A stretch of DNA of 64,000 nt from an uncultured Thomasclavelia sp. (lineage in GTDB: Bacteria > Bacillota_I > Bacilli_A > Erysipelotrichales > Coprobacillaceae), in the NCBI RefSeq assembly GCF_944324745.1, contig NZ_CALUXO010000085.1, forward strand, positions 1 through 64,000, read 5' to 3'. A program made the position numbers and the translations under genes. The notes under the pieces were generated by a model, which was not told the origin of the DNA, searched no databases, and saw nothing but the letters and a program-made list of their open reading frames with translations. Positions 8,449 through 18,672 of the stretch are shown here, in pieces. The first letter of the stretch is position 1. Each line of letters starts with the position of its first letter.

Positions 8449-10389
8449 ATGAATTATGAAAAATTATTTACACCAATGAAAATTGGAAAAATGGAAGTCA
8501 AAAATCGATTATCTTTTTCACCGATGGGAACCAACTCAGCTTTTACTAATGGTCGAAAAGATGATCAGGAAATTGATTATTTCATTCGTCGAGCTAAAGG
8601 TGGCGTTGGAATGATTGTCAATGGCTGTCAGATGCTAAATGAAGCGATTGCTCAAGGATCAATGGAAGGATACTTAGATAGTTATTCAGTTTTACCAGCA
8701 CTGACAAGTATGGTTGATGGCGTACATCGTTATGGTGCGAGAATTATTTGTCAAATTTCTCCAGGTACTGGTAGAAATGCTTTTCCTGACACTAATGGTA
8801 ATCCACCAATGTCAGCTTCAGCAATTCCAAGTGCTTTTGACCCTAATGTTATTTGTCACGCATTAACTAAAGAAGAAATAGCTAATATCATGAAAATGAC
8901 TGAATTTGCAGCTGGGGTAGCCAGAGATGCTGGATATGATGGGATTGAAATCCACGCTCATGCTGGATATTTAATCGATCAGTTTATGTCACCATGCTGG
9001 AACCAAAGAACTGATGAATATGGTGGTTCTTTTGAAAACAGAGCTAGATTTCCTCGAGAAATGGTCGCAGCGATTAGAAGAGCTGTAGGACCAGATATGC
9101 CAATTATCTTTAGAATTTCATTAGATCATCGTTTTGAAGGAGGACGTACTCTCGATGAATCAATGAAGCTATTAGAAGCATTAGATGATGGTAACATTGA
9201 TGCTTTTGACATTGATGCTGGAAGTTATGAAACATTAGATTATATTTTCCCACCAGCATATTTAGGAACAGCTTGTATGGATTATGTTTGTAAAGAAGCT
9301 AGAAAACATACTGATAAACCACTTTTAAATGCAGGAAATCATGATCCTGAATCTGCTTTAAGATTAATCGAATCAGGTGAAGCTGATTTTGCTTCATTAG
9401 GTCGACCACTAATTGCCGATCCTGATTTACCAAAAAAATTAATGAAAGGATTAAGAAAAGAAGTTAGACCATGTATTCGTTGTAATGAATTTTGTATTGG
9501 ACGGATTTGGAACAATCACACTAAACTTGGTTGTGCGGTTAATACAGAAGCAATGGAAGAAGTTAGATTCCATCTTGAAAAAACTGATGATCCTAAAAAT
9601 GTCGTTATTGTTGGAGCAGGACCTGCTGGCTTAGAAGCAGCAAGAGTAGCCGCAATTGAAGGACATCATGTTTCAATTTATGATAAAGGTAGCCGTTTAG
9701 GTGGTACTATGCGAACAATTGCTACAGCTAAATTTAAAACTAAAATAAAGGAATTAGCTGATTATTTTGAATATCAATTAGAAAAATTAGGCGTTGATAT
9801 TCATCTAAACACTGAAGTTACAGGAAATGAAGAATTTTTAGAAAGAGCTGACGTAATTTTTGTTGGAACGGGAACTGTACCAATAACACCAAACATTCCA
9901 GGAATTGATAATAACAAAGTAATTGATATTATGGCAGCTCATAGTGATGAAAGTCTTGTTAAAGGTGATAACATTGTTATTTGTGGTGGCGGACTTTCTG
10001 GATGCGATGCAGCTTTAGAATTTGCCAGCGAAAAAGGAAAGAAAGTTACTGTTGTAGAAATGATGGATGAATGTGCTAAAGATGCGATGTTTATCAATAA
10101 AATTTCATTATTTAATCAATTAGCTGAAAACAAAGTAACTTTAATGACTAATACAAAAGTTATTTCAATTGATGATCAAGGTGTTCATGTAGAAACCAAA
10201 GATGGTGAAAAGGTTATTGAAGCTGATACAATTATTTCAGCATTTGGTATGAAACCATTAACAGACATTGCTGATATCATTGATAGTAAGTATCATAATA
10301 AAACACGTAAGATTGGTGATTTATATAAATTAGGAAAGATTGGTAATGCTATTCGTGAAGGATATTATGCCGCTTCTGCAATTGATTAA
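8449..10389 (+). CDS. NADH:flavin oxidoreductase / 2,4-dienoyl-CoA reductase-type (OYE + FAD) enzyme
   Basis: A 646-residue, three-part redox enzyme of the FadH/BaiCD/BaiH type. Residues ~1-330 form an old-yellow-enzyme TIM barrel that binds FMN (HAHAGYLIDQFMSP at ~170 carries the substrate-binding His pair and tyrosine). A cysteine cluster CIRCNEFC plus a later GC (~340-362) would bind a 4Fe-4S cluster. An FAD site VVIVGAGPAG starts at ~385 and an NAD(P) site NIVICGGGLSG at ~507. These enzymes reduce alpha,beta-unsaturated carbonyls; close relatives act on fatty acyl-CoA, bile acids or aromatic substrates, and the substrate here is not readable. SD AGGAGGAAAAG. Likely controlled by the divergent TetR and by CcpA. 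A strong terminator follows. Confidence 0.85.
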   Translation: MNYEKLFTPMKIGKMEVKNRLSFSPMGTNSAFTNGRKDDQEIDYFIRRAKGGVGMIVNGCQMLNEAIAQGSMEGYLDSYSVLPALTSMVDGVHRYGARIICQISPGTGRNAFPDTNGNPPMSASAIPSAFDPNVICHALTKEEIANIMKMTEFAAGVARDAGYDGIEIHAHAGYLIDQFMSPCWNQRTDEYGGSFENRARFPREMVAAIRRAVGPDMPIIFRISLDHRFEGGRTLDESMKLLEALDDGNIDAFDIDAGSYETLDYIFPPAYLGTACMDYVCKEARKHTDKPLLNAGNHDPESALRLIESGEADFASLGRPLIADPDLPKKLMKGLRKEVRPCIRCNEFCIGRIWNNHTKLGCAVNTEAMEEVRFHLEKTDDPKNVVIVGAGPAGLEAARVAAIEGHHVSIYDKGSRLGGTMRTIATAKFKTKIKELADYFEYQLEKLGVDIHLNTEVTGNEEFLERADVIFVGTGTVPITPNIPGIDNNKVIDIMAAHSDESLVKGDNIVICGGGLSGCDAALEFASEKGKKVTVVEMMDECAKDAMFINKISLFNQLAENKVTLMTNTKVISIDDQGVHVETKDGEKVIEADTIISAFGMKPLTDIADIIDSKYHNKTRKIGDLYKLGKIGNAIREGYYAASAID

Positions 10390-10395
10390 TAATTT

Positions 10396-10425
10396 AGCTA
10401 TGCTTTATAAAGCATAGCTTTTTCT
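10396..10425. terminator. Bidirectional-type intrinsic terminator after the oxidoreductase gene
   Basis: Perfect 11-bp stem AGCTATGCTTT / AAAGCATAGCT with a 2-base loop (AT) as written, effectively larger after fraying, then TTTTCTTTT. On the minus strand it is also followed by several T, so it could back up termination of the small RNA predicted at 10441-10525. Confidence 0.85.
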
Positions 10426-10440
10426 TTTAATTAAATTCGT

Positions 10441-10525
10441 TATAAAATATCCATCAAATGGAAGATTATGATTAAATGATAAAAAATAAAATACAATTTA
10501 CATTTCATTAAATGATTTTAATTAC
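10441..10525 (-). ncRNA. Predicted crRNA-like RNA (CreR-like) guiding Cascade to the cas promoter
   Basis: Read on the minus strand, 10525-10496 is a degenerate copy of the array repeat: 27 of 30 aligned bases are identical, with one 3-base gap. It includes the last 13 bases except a swapped TA, and the complete 8-nt handle ATGTAAAT. The following guide begins TGTATTTTATTTTTTAT (10495-10479) and matches plus-strand 10611-10627 beside the cas -35 box at 16 of 17 positions; the mismatch is at position 6. A hairpin TCCAT-TTG-ATGGA with TATTTTAT (10462-10442) could end the RNA at about 80 nt. crRNA-like RNAs with partial guides that repress cas promoters or toxin genes are known in type I-B and other systems. 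Their presence here is inferred from sequence alone. Confidence 0.7.
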
Positions 10526-10531
10526 AGTATC

Positions 10532-10561
10532 ATTATAGCATATCGCATAAAATAAAGTAAA
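10532..10561 (-). promoter_or_regulatory. Promoter of the crRNA-like RNA
   Basis: On the minus strand: TTTACT (10561-10556), 18 bases, then TGC-TATAAT with TATAAT at 10537-10532. This is a consensus extended -10. The expected start of transcription, 6-7 bases on, falls at the first base of the degenerate repeat. Confidence 0.65.
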
Positions 10562-10610
10562 AAATTTACATTATTTTAACTACGATAAAATTATGGGATA
10601 TTTTAATTTG

Positions 10611-10627
10611 TGTATATTATTTTTTAT
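10611..10627 (+). promoter_or_regulatory. Protospacer-like target of the crRNA-like guide in the cas promoter
   Basis: TGTATATTATTTTTTAT equals the first 17 guide bases except at position 6. It ends one base before the -35 box of the cas promoter. The 5' flank is TTTG, so any PAM would be TTG. A bound Cascade would cover the -35 region. Match quality beyond base 17 is poor, which would favour binding without Cas3 cleavage. Confidence 0.6.
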
Positions 10628-10628
10628 T

Positions 10629-10657
10629 TTGACTGGTATAAATGAAAGCGCTATACT
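10629..10657 (+). promoter_or_regulatory. cas operon promoter
   Basis: TTGACT (10629-10634), exactly 17 bases, TATACT (10652-10657). The expected start near 10664 gives a leader of about 25 bases to the cas6 GTG, with GAGGTG as SD at 10676. Confidence 0.75.
10643..10656 (+). promoter_or_regulatory. CcpA (cre)-like box inside the cas promoter
   Basis: TGAAAGCGCTATAC carries the left half and core of the cre consensus (TGWAANCGNT) perfectly and fails at the last two fixed positions. It lies between the -35 and -10 boxes, where a bound regulator would repress. Confidence 0.4.
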
Positions 10658-10688
10658 TGAATTAAAGATAAAAAAGAGGTGAATTAAA

Positions 10689-11402
10689 GTGCATAAGCTA
10701 AAATTAGATTTCGAATTAGAAAATAATATCGTTGATAATAATTTAAATATTGCTTTTGCCAGTTTTTTAAAGCAATCATTGGAGATTTATGATAATGATT
10801 TATATCAAAATATGTTTGTACAAAAATGTAAACATATAAAAAAATATTGTTATTGTTTGAAGATGAATCCAGTAAAACGAGAAAATGGAAAAACTTTTTT
10901 AGAGGATAATAGATTCATAGTAGAGTTGACTAGTCTGGATTTCAATGAATTAATTATTTTTTATAATATGTTTTTACTTAAACAAAAAGGTCATGAGAGT
11001 TTTTCATTAAATCAAAATTCGATGAAGCTAAAAAGAGTCTGGCTACTACCATATAAACCTAAAATTAGTAATCATGTAATTATCAAAATGCAAAGTCCTT
11101 TAGTTGTAAGAGATTATACCGATGAAGGTCAACAGTATTTAAGTGTTGAAGACGATAATTTTGAAAATGCTCTTAATAAAAACGTTAATCGGTTTTTAAA
11201 TGATGTTTCAATAAATGATGAAGTAAATATAAGATTAATCAAAGGCAAAAAAACAGTTATGAGCTTATTCCGTTTTAAAGCTAATGCTTCGTTAGGCTTT
11301 TTGGAGATTAAAGGTAGCGAAGAGGCTATCAAAGCTTTATCTTTATCAGGTCTTGGTAGTTATCGTGGTGCCGGGGCCGGTATGTTTAAAATAATTGATT
11401 AG
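10689..11402 (+). CDS. cas6: Cas6 crRNA-processing endoribonuclease
   Basis: 237 residues, first gene of the cas operon. Cas6 cleaves the pre-crRNA within each repeat and leaves an 8-nt 5' handle (here ATGTAAAT). The family's C-terminal glycine-rich loop is visible as LSGLGSYRGAGAGMF (residues ~220-234). The two-domain ferredoxin-like fold is inferred from family and length. The start is GTG at 10689 with GAGGTG 7 bases upstream. It is followed after 15 bases by cas8b1. It should also process the crRNA-like transcript upstream if that RNA keeps a recognised repeat. Confidence 0.85.
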   Translation: MHKLKLDFELENNIVDNNLNIAFASFLKQSLEIYDNDLYQNMFVQKCKHIKKYCYCLKMNPVKRENGKTFLEDNRFIVELTSLDFNELIIFYNMFLLKQKGHESFSLNQNSMKLKRVWLLPYKPKISNHVIIKMQSPLVVRDYTDEGQQYLSVEDDNFENALNKNVNRFLNDVSINDEVNIRLIKGKKTVMSLFRFKANASLGFLEIKGSEEAIKALSLSGLGSYRGAGAGMFKIID

Positions 11403-11417
11403 AAAGGAGGCTTTGGC

Positions 11418-13062
11418 GTGGATGATTACATTGAAATTTTAACTGGTGATTTTTTAAAAAATGCGGGAATCGTGGCTTTTATCTATTTATTAAAAGAAGA
11501 TCATGCGAAAGAAAATGATGATTATATTATTACTGGTAATAAATTACAAGTCAAAAAAGAATATTTAAAAAATGCCAATCTTATAGATTTATATTTTCAT
11601 TGTATGGTTAAACGATATCAAAATGAAACACCAATACCAAGGATAATCGAGGAAATTGAAATTATTTTAAGAAAATTAGATTTTGATAATATAGACGAAA
11701 AAGATATTCAAAATCGACTGGCCTTTATTTCTGATAAATTAAGTGCTGCTAGTTTTAAAACCGGTATTAATAGTATAAAAGATGAAATCGATGATACGGA
11801 TATTTATTTTACGGCTATTAATAAGAGTTTTAAAAATTCAACGATCAATGAAAACTTAAAACAATCTCTATTAGATTTAAAACACTTTCTAACAACCGAT
11901 ATTGTTTATGAAACACTTTGTTTTAAAAGTATATGTTATAATATTATTAATAAATTTTGGGAAAAAAGTTTTTTATTAAGAAATAATGCTAAAAAGAAGA
12001 TGAAAGAATGCTATGAAGTGGATTTTATAAGACCACTAATGGATTATTTAGAAGCTGATTCCAGTAAGATGAAAGATCAGTGTATCGATTGTGGTAATGC
12101 TATAAATAATAAATTTAGCACTCCGATTTCTTTCATGAATGATTTTGCTGACGATTTGGTCAGAAAAAAATCATCTTTGTTTAATTTTAATATGGATATG
12201 AATTTATGTCCTATTTGTACCTTTTTATATTCATTAGTGCCACTTGGTTTTATAAAATATAATCGTGATTATATTTTTGTTAATCAAAATGGTAGTATTG
12301 AAGAATTATGTCGAGTAAATGCTTATAACATTGAACATACTAAAGAAAAGTTACAGGAAGATTATCAATTAAAAGATAAATTCCAAAAAATTTATCAAAT
12401 AATCGAAGGATATGCTTTAAATACTCAAAAGTTGACAAATAATAATATTCAAATAATTACTCGAAGTGTTAAAGATAATGATCAAGTAAAATATGAATTT
12501 GATATATTGGATAACTATTTAATTAAAACAGTTACTGAGCCAGTTATTTTAAAAGCATTAGAATATTTTAAAAAGAAAAATGTTGTTAAAATTAATGATC
12601 AATATCTTAGTATTTTTAGAGAAGTTTTATACCGTATTTTAAATCGATTGAATATGTATGACTTAATTAATTTATTACTAAGACAAAGTATTGAAACAAG
12701 TGAATCAAATTATTTAGCCTATTATATAAAACGAATTGTAGATATTCAATATGTATTAAAAGGAGGAAAAAGTATGTGGGAACTATACCATGCACGAAAA
12801 GATGGCTGGAATTTACGAACTAAATTAGAAAATGTAGATGAAAATTATCGTGGCACAATTTATCAACTTACTAATGCTTTAAAAGTTGATGATCGTGATA
12901 AATTTGTTGATATAATATTACGAATTTATACTTCAAGAGGGTTACCGATACCATTTTCAATTTCAAGAGTATTAGAATCAGATTATGGAATAGAAATTGG
13001 TTATCAGTTTTTAACTGGATTAAAAGGGGCTTACGAAGGTTTTGAAGAAAAGGAGAAAAAAG

Positions 13063-13073
<11 letters not shown>
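11418..13073 (+). CDS. cas8b1: Type I-B large Cascade subunit Cas8b1/Cst1 (CXXC-CXXC type)
   Basis: 551 residues, in the position of the Cascade large subunit that recognises the PAM and recruits Cas3. It shows the defining paired zinc-binding motifs of the Cst1 family: C222-x-x-C225 (CIDCGN) and C264-x-x-C267 (CPIC), separated by about 40 residues. The rest is lysine- and asparagine-rich and poorly conserved, as usual for this family. GTG start at 11418, with AAAGGAGG 8 bases upstream. The 3' end overlaps the start of cas7 by 11 bases, which implies translational coupling. Two ATG codons near the end, inside GGAGGAAAAAGT-ATG (12774), could in principle give a small internal product, as seen for Cas11-like subunits of some I-B systems. 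Confidence 0.85.
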
Positions 13074-14645
<1,572 letters not shown>

Positions 14646-14647
<2 letters not shown>

Positions 14648-14677
14648 ACTTCAGCCAAAGCTGAAGTCTATTTTCTT
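14646..14677 (+). terminator. Intra-operon terminator-like hairpin between cas5 and cas3
   Basis: Perfect 10-bp stem AGACTTCAGC / GCTGAAGTCT with a CAAA loop, followed by ATTTTCTT. It starts at the cas5 stop codon. No promoter is obvious before cas3 (SD AGGAGG at 14683), so it may work as a partial terminator or mRNA stabiliser that sets Cascade above Cas3 and adaptation proteins. Confidence 0.65.
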
Positions 14678-14692
14678 AATTAGGAGGCCATT

Positions 14693-16873
14693 ATGGATAA
14701 AAAATATGATAGTTATTATGCCAAATCTATAAATGAAAATATATCTATTAAAGAACACACACAAATGGTATTAGACTCATATCATGAATTATTAAAGCTA
14801 AAAAATAAATATTTTAATGATGAATTAAATAAAATAATTGAAACGTCTATAAAATACCACGACATTGGAAAGGTAAATGATATTTTTCAAGAAAAAATGC
14901 GAAGACATTATAATAATGATGATGAAATTCCACATGGTTATTTAAGTGCACTAACAATTAGGTTGAAGGATTTAGATCCCTCTATAAAAGAATTTAAACA
15001 CTTTAAAACTATAATAAATGCAGTATATTACCATCATCGCCGTAATATTTATAATGAAAAAGAAATTGAAGATTTTGCTAAGAATCATTTTGAAAAACAG
15101 CTTGAATATTATTTAGGAAATCGTTATCAAGGTGTTAGATATGATAACTTAAATCGCATTTATACTAGGGACTTATCTAGTCCGATTACTAAATTAGAAG
15201 AATGGATAGAATTTGTGACGGTTAAAGGAATATTAAACCGTTGTGATTGGTCTGCTAGTGGTAATTTAGCCATTGAAATTGAACCAGAACAGTCACTAAA
15301 GGAAAATATCCTGAAACGTTTTAATCCCAATGATATTCAAAAATTTATGTTAGATAATAGTAATGAAAATATAGCTATTATTGCAAGTACAGGAGCTGGT
15401 AAAACAGAAGCAGCCTTATTATGGCTTAATGATGAAAAGGGATTTTTTACCCTACCAATGAAAGTTTCTGCTAACGCCATTTATCAAAGAATCAAAGAGC
15501 ATTATTTATTACCAGTTAATAATCAGGAAAAAGTTGCTATATTACATGGAGATTGTTATAAACTATATGATAAAAATGGTGATAATGATTTATCTAATTA
15601 TCATAATGCTAGAAATTTAGCCTATCCACTAACTGTTTGTACAATTGATCAAATATTTAAATTTGCTTATAAAGCTTTAGGTACTGAACATTTATTAGCT
15701 ACTTTAAAATATAGCAAAGTAATTATTGATGAGCTGCAAGCTTATTCACCAGATATGCTTGCTACAATCATTACAGCATTAAAGTATATTCATAAAATTG
15801 GTGGAAAATTTGCTATTATTACAGCTACATTGCCACAGTTTATTTTAGATGAATTATCAACGTGTAATATTAAATATAAAAGATTTATTGGTGATATTGA
15901 TAACCGGCATAAGATAATGATTCATGAAGAAGATATCTTAAATGATTTGAATAATATTCTTAATGATGCTAAAACCAAAAAAGTACTTGTTATATGCAAT
16001 ACAGTTAACTCAGCACAAAAAATATATACTAAGCTTTTAGATTTTGATAATGATATAGAAATTCATTTATTGCATAGTAGATATACTAAAAAGCATCGCC
16101 AAATACTTGAAAATGATGTAATAGAATTTTCAAGAAGTAATCGTACTGGAATCTGTATTTCGACTCAAATTGTAGAAGCAAGTCTAGATATTGACTTTGA
16201 TATTTTGTATACTTATCTTTCATCAATTGACAGTCTTATTCAACGTATGGGAAGAGTTTATCGAAAAAGAGTGAATACTAAGCAAATAAATAATGTTCAT
16301 ATTTATACTTTTAAAGATGGAATAGGTTGTGTATATGATAAAACTATTTATGAAAGGTCATTAGATGTTTTAAAAGATTATCATAATAAGATGTTTTTAG
16401 AAGCGGAAAAAATTAGTTGTATGGATATAGTTTATGATCGAAAAGAATTAGAAAAAACAAAATATATGAAAGTATATAATGAGAAAATTCAGTATTTAAA
16501 CAACCTTGTAGCATTACAGGTTGAAAAAAATGAAGTGGATAGTAAATTTAGAAATATTAATGGCATCCATATATTGCCAGAACGTTTTTATAATTTAAAA
16601 GAAGTTCAGGGTTTAATTGAATGTCTTATTAATGATGAAAATAAAACGATAAGAAAATATGAATTATTGAATAATGTCTTGGAATATTGTATCCCATATA
16701 CAGTTTATAAACCTTTGCATAGTAATGGCTATATTGATGTAAAAAGTTGTATTAAGGGAGAAGCAATCCATCGAGCACGATGTAAGTATGATTTTGATGA
16801 TAAGACACATAAAGGCATTGGCTTAGTTATTAATGAAATTGATGATAATGAATTAAATGAACAATATATTTAA
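14693..16873 (+). CDS. cas3: Cas3 HD nuclease-helicase
   Basis: 726 residues, the target-degrading enzyme recruited by Cascade. The N-terminal HD nuclease carries YHDIGK (H56-D57) and VYYHHRR (~108). The SF2 helicase part follows: Walker A STGAGKTE (~231-238), DELQ as DExx box (~346), ITATLPQ (motif III, ~378) and LIQRMGRVYRKR (motif VI, ~513). HD plus helicase in one chain is the usual arrangement. The start has AGGAGG 6 bases upstream. All key motifs look intact, so interference should be functional. It lies downstream of the intra-operon hairpin, and cas4 follows after 15 bases. Confidence 0.9.
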   Translation: MDKKYDSYYAKSINENISIKEHTQMVLDSYHELLKLKNKYFNDELNKIIETSIKYHDIGKVNDIFQEKMRRHYNNDDEIPHGYLSALTIRLKDLDPSIKEFKHFKTIINAVYYHHRRNIYNEKEIEDFAKNHFEKQLEYYLGNRYQGVRYDNLNRIYTRDLSSPITKLEEWIEFVTVKGILNRCDWSASGNLAIEIEPEQSLKENILKRFNPNDIQKFMLDNSNENIAIIASTGAGKTEAALLWLNDEKGFFTLPMKVSANAIYQRIKEHYLLPVNNQEKVAILHGDCYKLYDKNGDNDLSNYHNARNLAYPLTVCTIDQIFKFAYKALGTEHLLATLKYSKVIIDELQAYSPDMLATIITALKYIHKIGGKFAIITATLPQFILDELSTCNIKYKRFIGDIDNRHKIMIHEEDILNDLNNILNDAKTKKVLVICNTVNSAQKIYTKLLDFDNDIEIHLLHSRYTKKHRQILENDVIEFSRSNRTGICISTQIVEASLDIDFDILYTYLSSIDSLIQRMGRVYRKRVNTKQINNVHIYTFKDGIGCVYDKTIYERSLDVLKDYHNKMFLEAEKISCMDIVYDRKELEKTKYMKVYNEKIQYLNNLVALQVEKNEVDSKFRNINGIHILPERFYNLKEVQGLIECLINDENKTIRKYELLNNVLEYCIPYTVYKPLHSNGYIDVKSCIKGEAIHRARCKYDFDDKTHKGIGLVINEIDDNELNEQYI

Positions 16874-16888
16874 AAGCAGGTGAGGATA

Positions 16889-17374
16889 ATGAAACAAATA
16901 ACCGGAACTATGTATGCTTATAGTTATTTATGTTGGCGAAAGTTATGGCTTTTTACTAAAGATATTGTGATGGAACAAGAAAATGAAAATGTAATAATTG
17001 GAAAACTAATTGATCAGGAAAGTTATCGTCGAGAAAAGAAACACTTGTATTTAGACGATATTGTTTGTATAGATATTGTCAAAGATAATGTTATCTGTGA
17101 AATAAAGAAAAGCTCATCACAACGTGAAATGGCGGTTCAACAACTAAAATACTATTTGTATTTATTAAATAAAAAAGGTATAAAAGTTACTGGAGAGTTA
17201 CTAGTACCTAAAGAAAATCATAAAGAAATAATAGCGCTAGATGAAAAAGATATAACTAATATTGAAAAATAATTACAGAAAATCAAAACTATTTGTAGCG
17301 AAGTTACACCACCAGAAATTATTAACAATAAAATATGCAAAAAATGTGCATATTTTGAATTGTGTTATATATAG
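16889..17374 (+). pseudogene. cas4: cas4 with an in-frame nonsense codon
   Basis: Cas4 is a RecB-like exonuclease with an Fe-S cluster that trims and orients new spacers by their PAM. The start at ATG 16889 has AGGTGAGG just upstream; a GTG at 16880 is less likely. Present are C15 (YLCWRKLW) and a nuclease core with an ED-like strand and CEIKKSS. TAA at 17270-17272 stops the protein after 127 residues. The same frame continues without shift for 33 codons to TAG 17374 and contains KICKKCAYFELCYI, the three C-terminal cysteines that complete the cluster. A single substitution therefore removes the Fe-S site. cas1 starts 3 bases after the old end and has no clear SD, so it may have depended on coupling to cas4. 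Confidence 0.8.
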
Positions 17375-17377
17375 ATT

Positions 17378-18370
17378 ATGGAACAATCATATTATATTTT
17401 TTCAAGTGGAGAACTTCGTAGAAAAGACGATTCATTAGTTCTGATAAATGAAAAAGGCAAAAAAGATATTCCAATAGAGCGAGTATATGATTTATACATA
17501 TTTGGTACTGTAAGTGTTAATTCAGTTTTATTATCATTTTTAGCTAAAAAAGGAATTTGCGTACATTTTTATAACTATTATGATTTTTATATAGGGTCAT
17601 TTTATCCTAAAGAGACATTAGTATCAGGTAGTTTATTAGTAAAACAAGTAGAAAAATATCAAGAATACGAATCAAGACTCTTGATAGCTCAACAAATTAT
17701 AGAAGCGGCATCATATAATATTTTGAGAAATTTAAAATATTATAATTCTAGAGATAAAGATTTGAATCAATATATTGCGCAGATAAAGGAGTTTAGAAAA
17801 GAAATATATAGGACTAGAAATATTTCATCATTAATGGGTGTAGAGGGAAATATTCGTAAAGTCTATTATGATTCATGGAAAAGAATAATAGATCAAAATA
17901 TTGATTTTGAAAAAAGAGTAAAAAGACCACCAGACAATATGGTAAACACATTAATTTCATTCATGAATTCAGTTATTTATACAAAAACACTATCTGAAAT
18001 ATACAAAACTCAATTAAATCCAACGATTAGTTATTTACATGAACCTTCAGATAAACGCTTTTCATTATGTTTGGATTTATCAGAAGTATTTAAACCATTG
18101 CTTGTTGATAGAACGATATTTTCTTTGTTAAATAAAAATATGATAACTGAAGATGATTTCTATATGGATGATGGAAATTATTATCGTATGAAAGATCGAA
18201 CAATGCAAGTAGTAGTAAAAGCATTAGAAGATACATTATCCAGATCTATTAAACATAAAGATTTGAATAGAAATGTATCATACAAACATTTGATAAGACT
18301 AGAAGCTTATAAATTGATAAAGCATATTCTAGATGAGAAAGTTTATCAAGGATTTAAAATTTGGTGGTAA
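17378..18370 (+). CDS. cas1: Cas1 integrase of the adaptation complex
   Basis: 330 residues. With Cas2 it integrates new spacers at the leader end of the array. The catalytic residues are visible: E156 in MGVEGN, H221 in SYLHEPS and D233/E236 in LCLDLSEVF, so the enzyme looks intact. Length is usual for type I-B Cas1. ATG 17378 lies 3 bases after the original cas4 stop; no SD can be seen in the last 20 bases. The end overlaps the open frame before cas2, whose own start is 24 bases downstream. Confidence 0.9.
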   Translation: MEQSYYIFSSGELRRKDDSLVLINEKGKKDIPIERVYDLYIFGTVSVNSVLLSFLAKKGICVHFYNYYDFYIGSFYPKETLVSGSLLVKQVEKYQEYESRLLIAQQIIEAASYNILRNLKYYNSRDKDLNQYIAQIKEFRKEIYRTRNISSLMGVEGNIRKVYYDSWKRIIDQNIDFEKRVKRPPDNMVNTLISFMNSVIYTKTLSEIYKTQLNPTISYLHEPSDKRFSLCLDLSEVFKPLLVDRTIFSLLNKNMITEDDFYMDDGNYYRMKDRTMQVVVKALEDTLSRSIKHKDLNRNVSYKHLIRLEAYKLIKHILDEKVYQGFKIWW

Positions 18371-18393
18371 TTAATTTTAGAAGGGAAATAATT

Positions 18394-18672
18394 ATGTATC
18401 TGATTTTAATTTATGATATAAAGCAAGAAAAAAATTATGAAAGAAGACAAAGAATGGTTTTTAAAACATGCAAAAAATATTTGAAACATATTCAAAAATC
18501 AGTGTTTGAAGGTGAGTTGGATAAATCTCAATATATAAAGTTAAGTATTGAACTAAAAAAATACTTGAATCAAAATTTAGATTCTTGTATCATATTTTCT
18601 GGAAGAAATGATATATGGATGAAAAAGGAATTTATCACAAAACCAATTGAAGAAGATGATCAATTTATCTAA
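18394..18672 (+). CDS. cas2: Cas2 adaptation protein
   Basis: 92 residues, ferredoxin-like fold typical of Cas2 (VapD-related), partner of Cas1. The first strand YLILIYDIKQE carries the conserved Asp (D8). A helix rich in Arg and Lys and the closing strand SCIIFSG follow. ATG 18394 is preferred over an upstream TTG (18361) because AGAAGGGA lies at the right distance and the family begins at this strand. The array leader starts directly after the stop. Confidence 0.85.
   Translation: MYLILIYDIKQEKNYERRQRMVFKTCKKYLKHIQKSVFEGELDKSQYIKLSIELKKYLNQNLDSCIIFSGRNDIWMKKEFITKPIEEDDQFI

Noticed and set aside
10464-10482. A second, weaker repeat-like stretch (GATTATGATTAAATGATAA) beyond the guide of the crRNA-like RNA
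   Set aside because: It resembles only the 5' half of the repeat in complement and lacks the handle. In such AT-rich DNA this is within chance. It would also shorten the guide to 13 bases, against the 17-base match.
10564-10572. Isolated AATGTAAAT (minus strand) near the -35 of the crRNA-like RNA promoter
   Set aside because: Nine bases only, with no further repeat similarity. It occurs by chance in AT-rich DNA.
10390-10688. A CreT-like toxin gene beside the crRNA-like RNA
   Set aside because: No small ORF with SD was found in the gap, and the matched promoter leads directly to cas6, so a regulator rather than a toxin-antitoxin pair is proposed.
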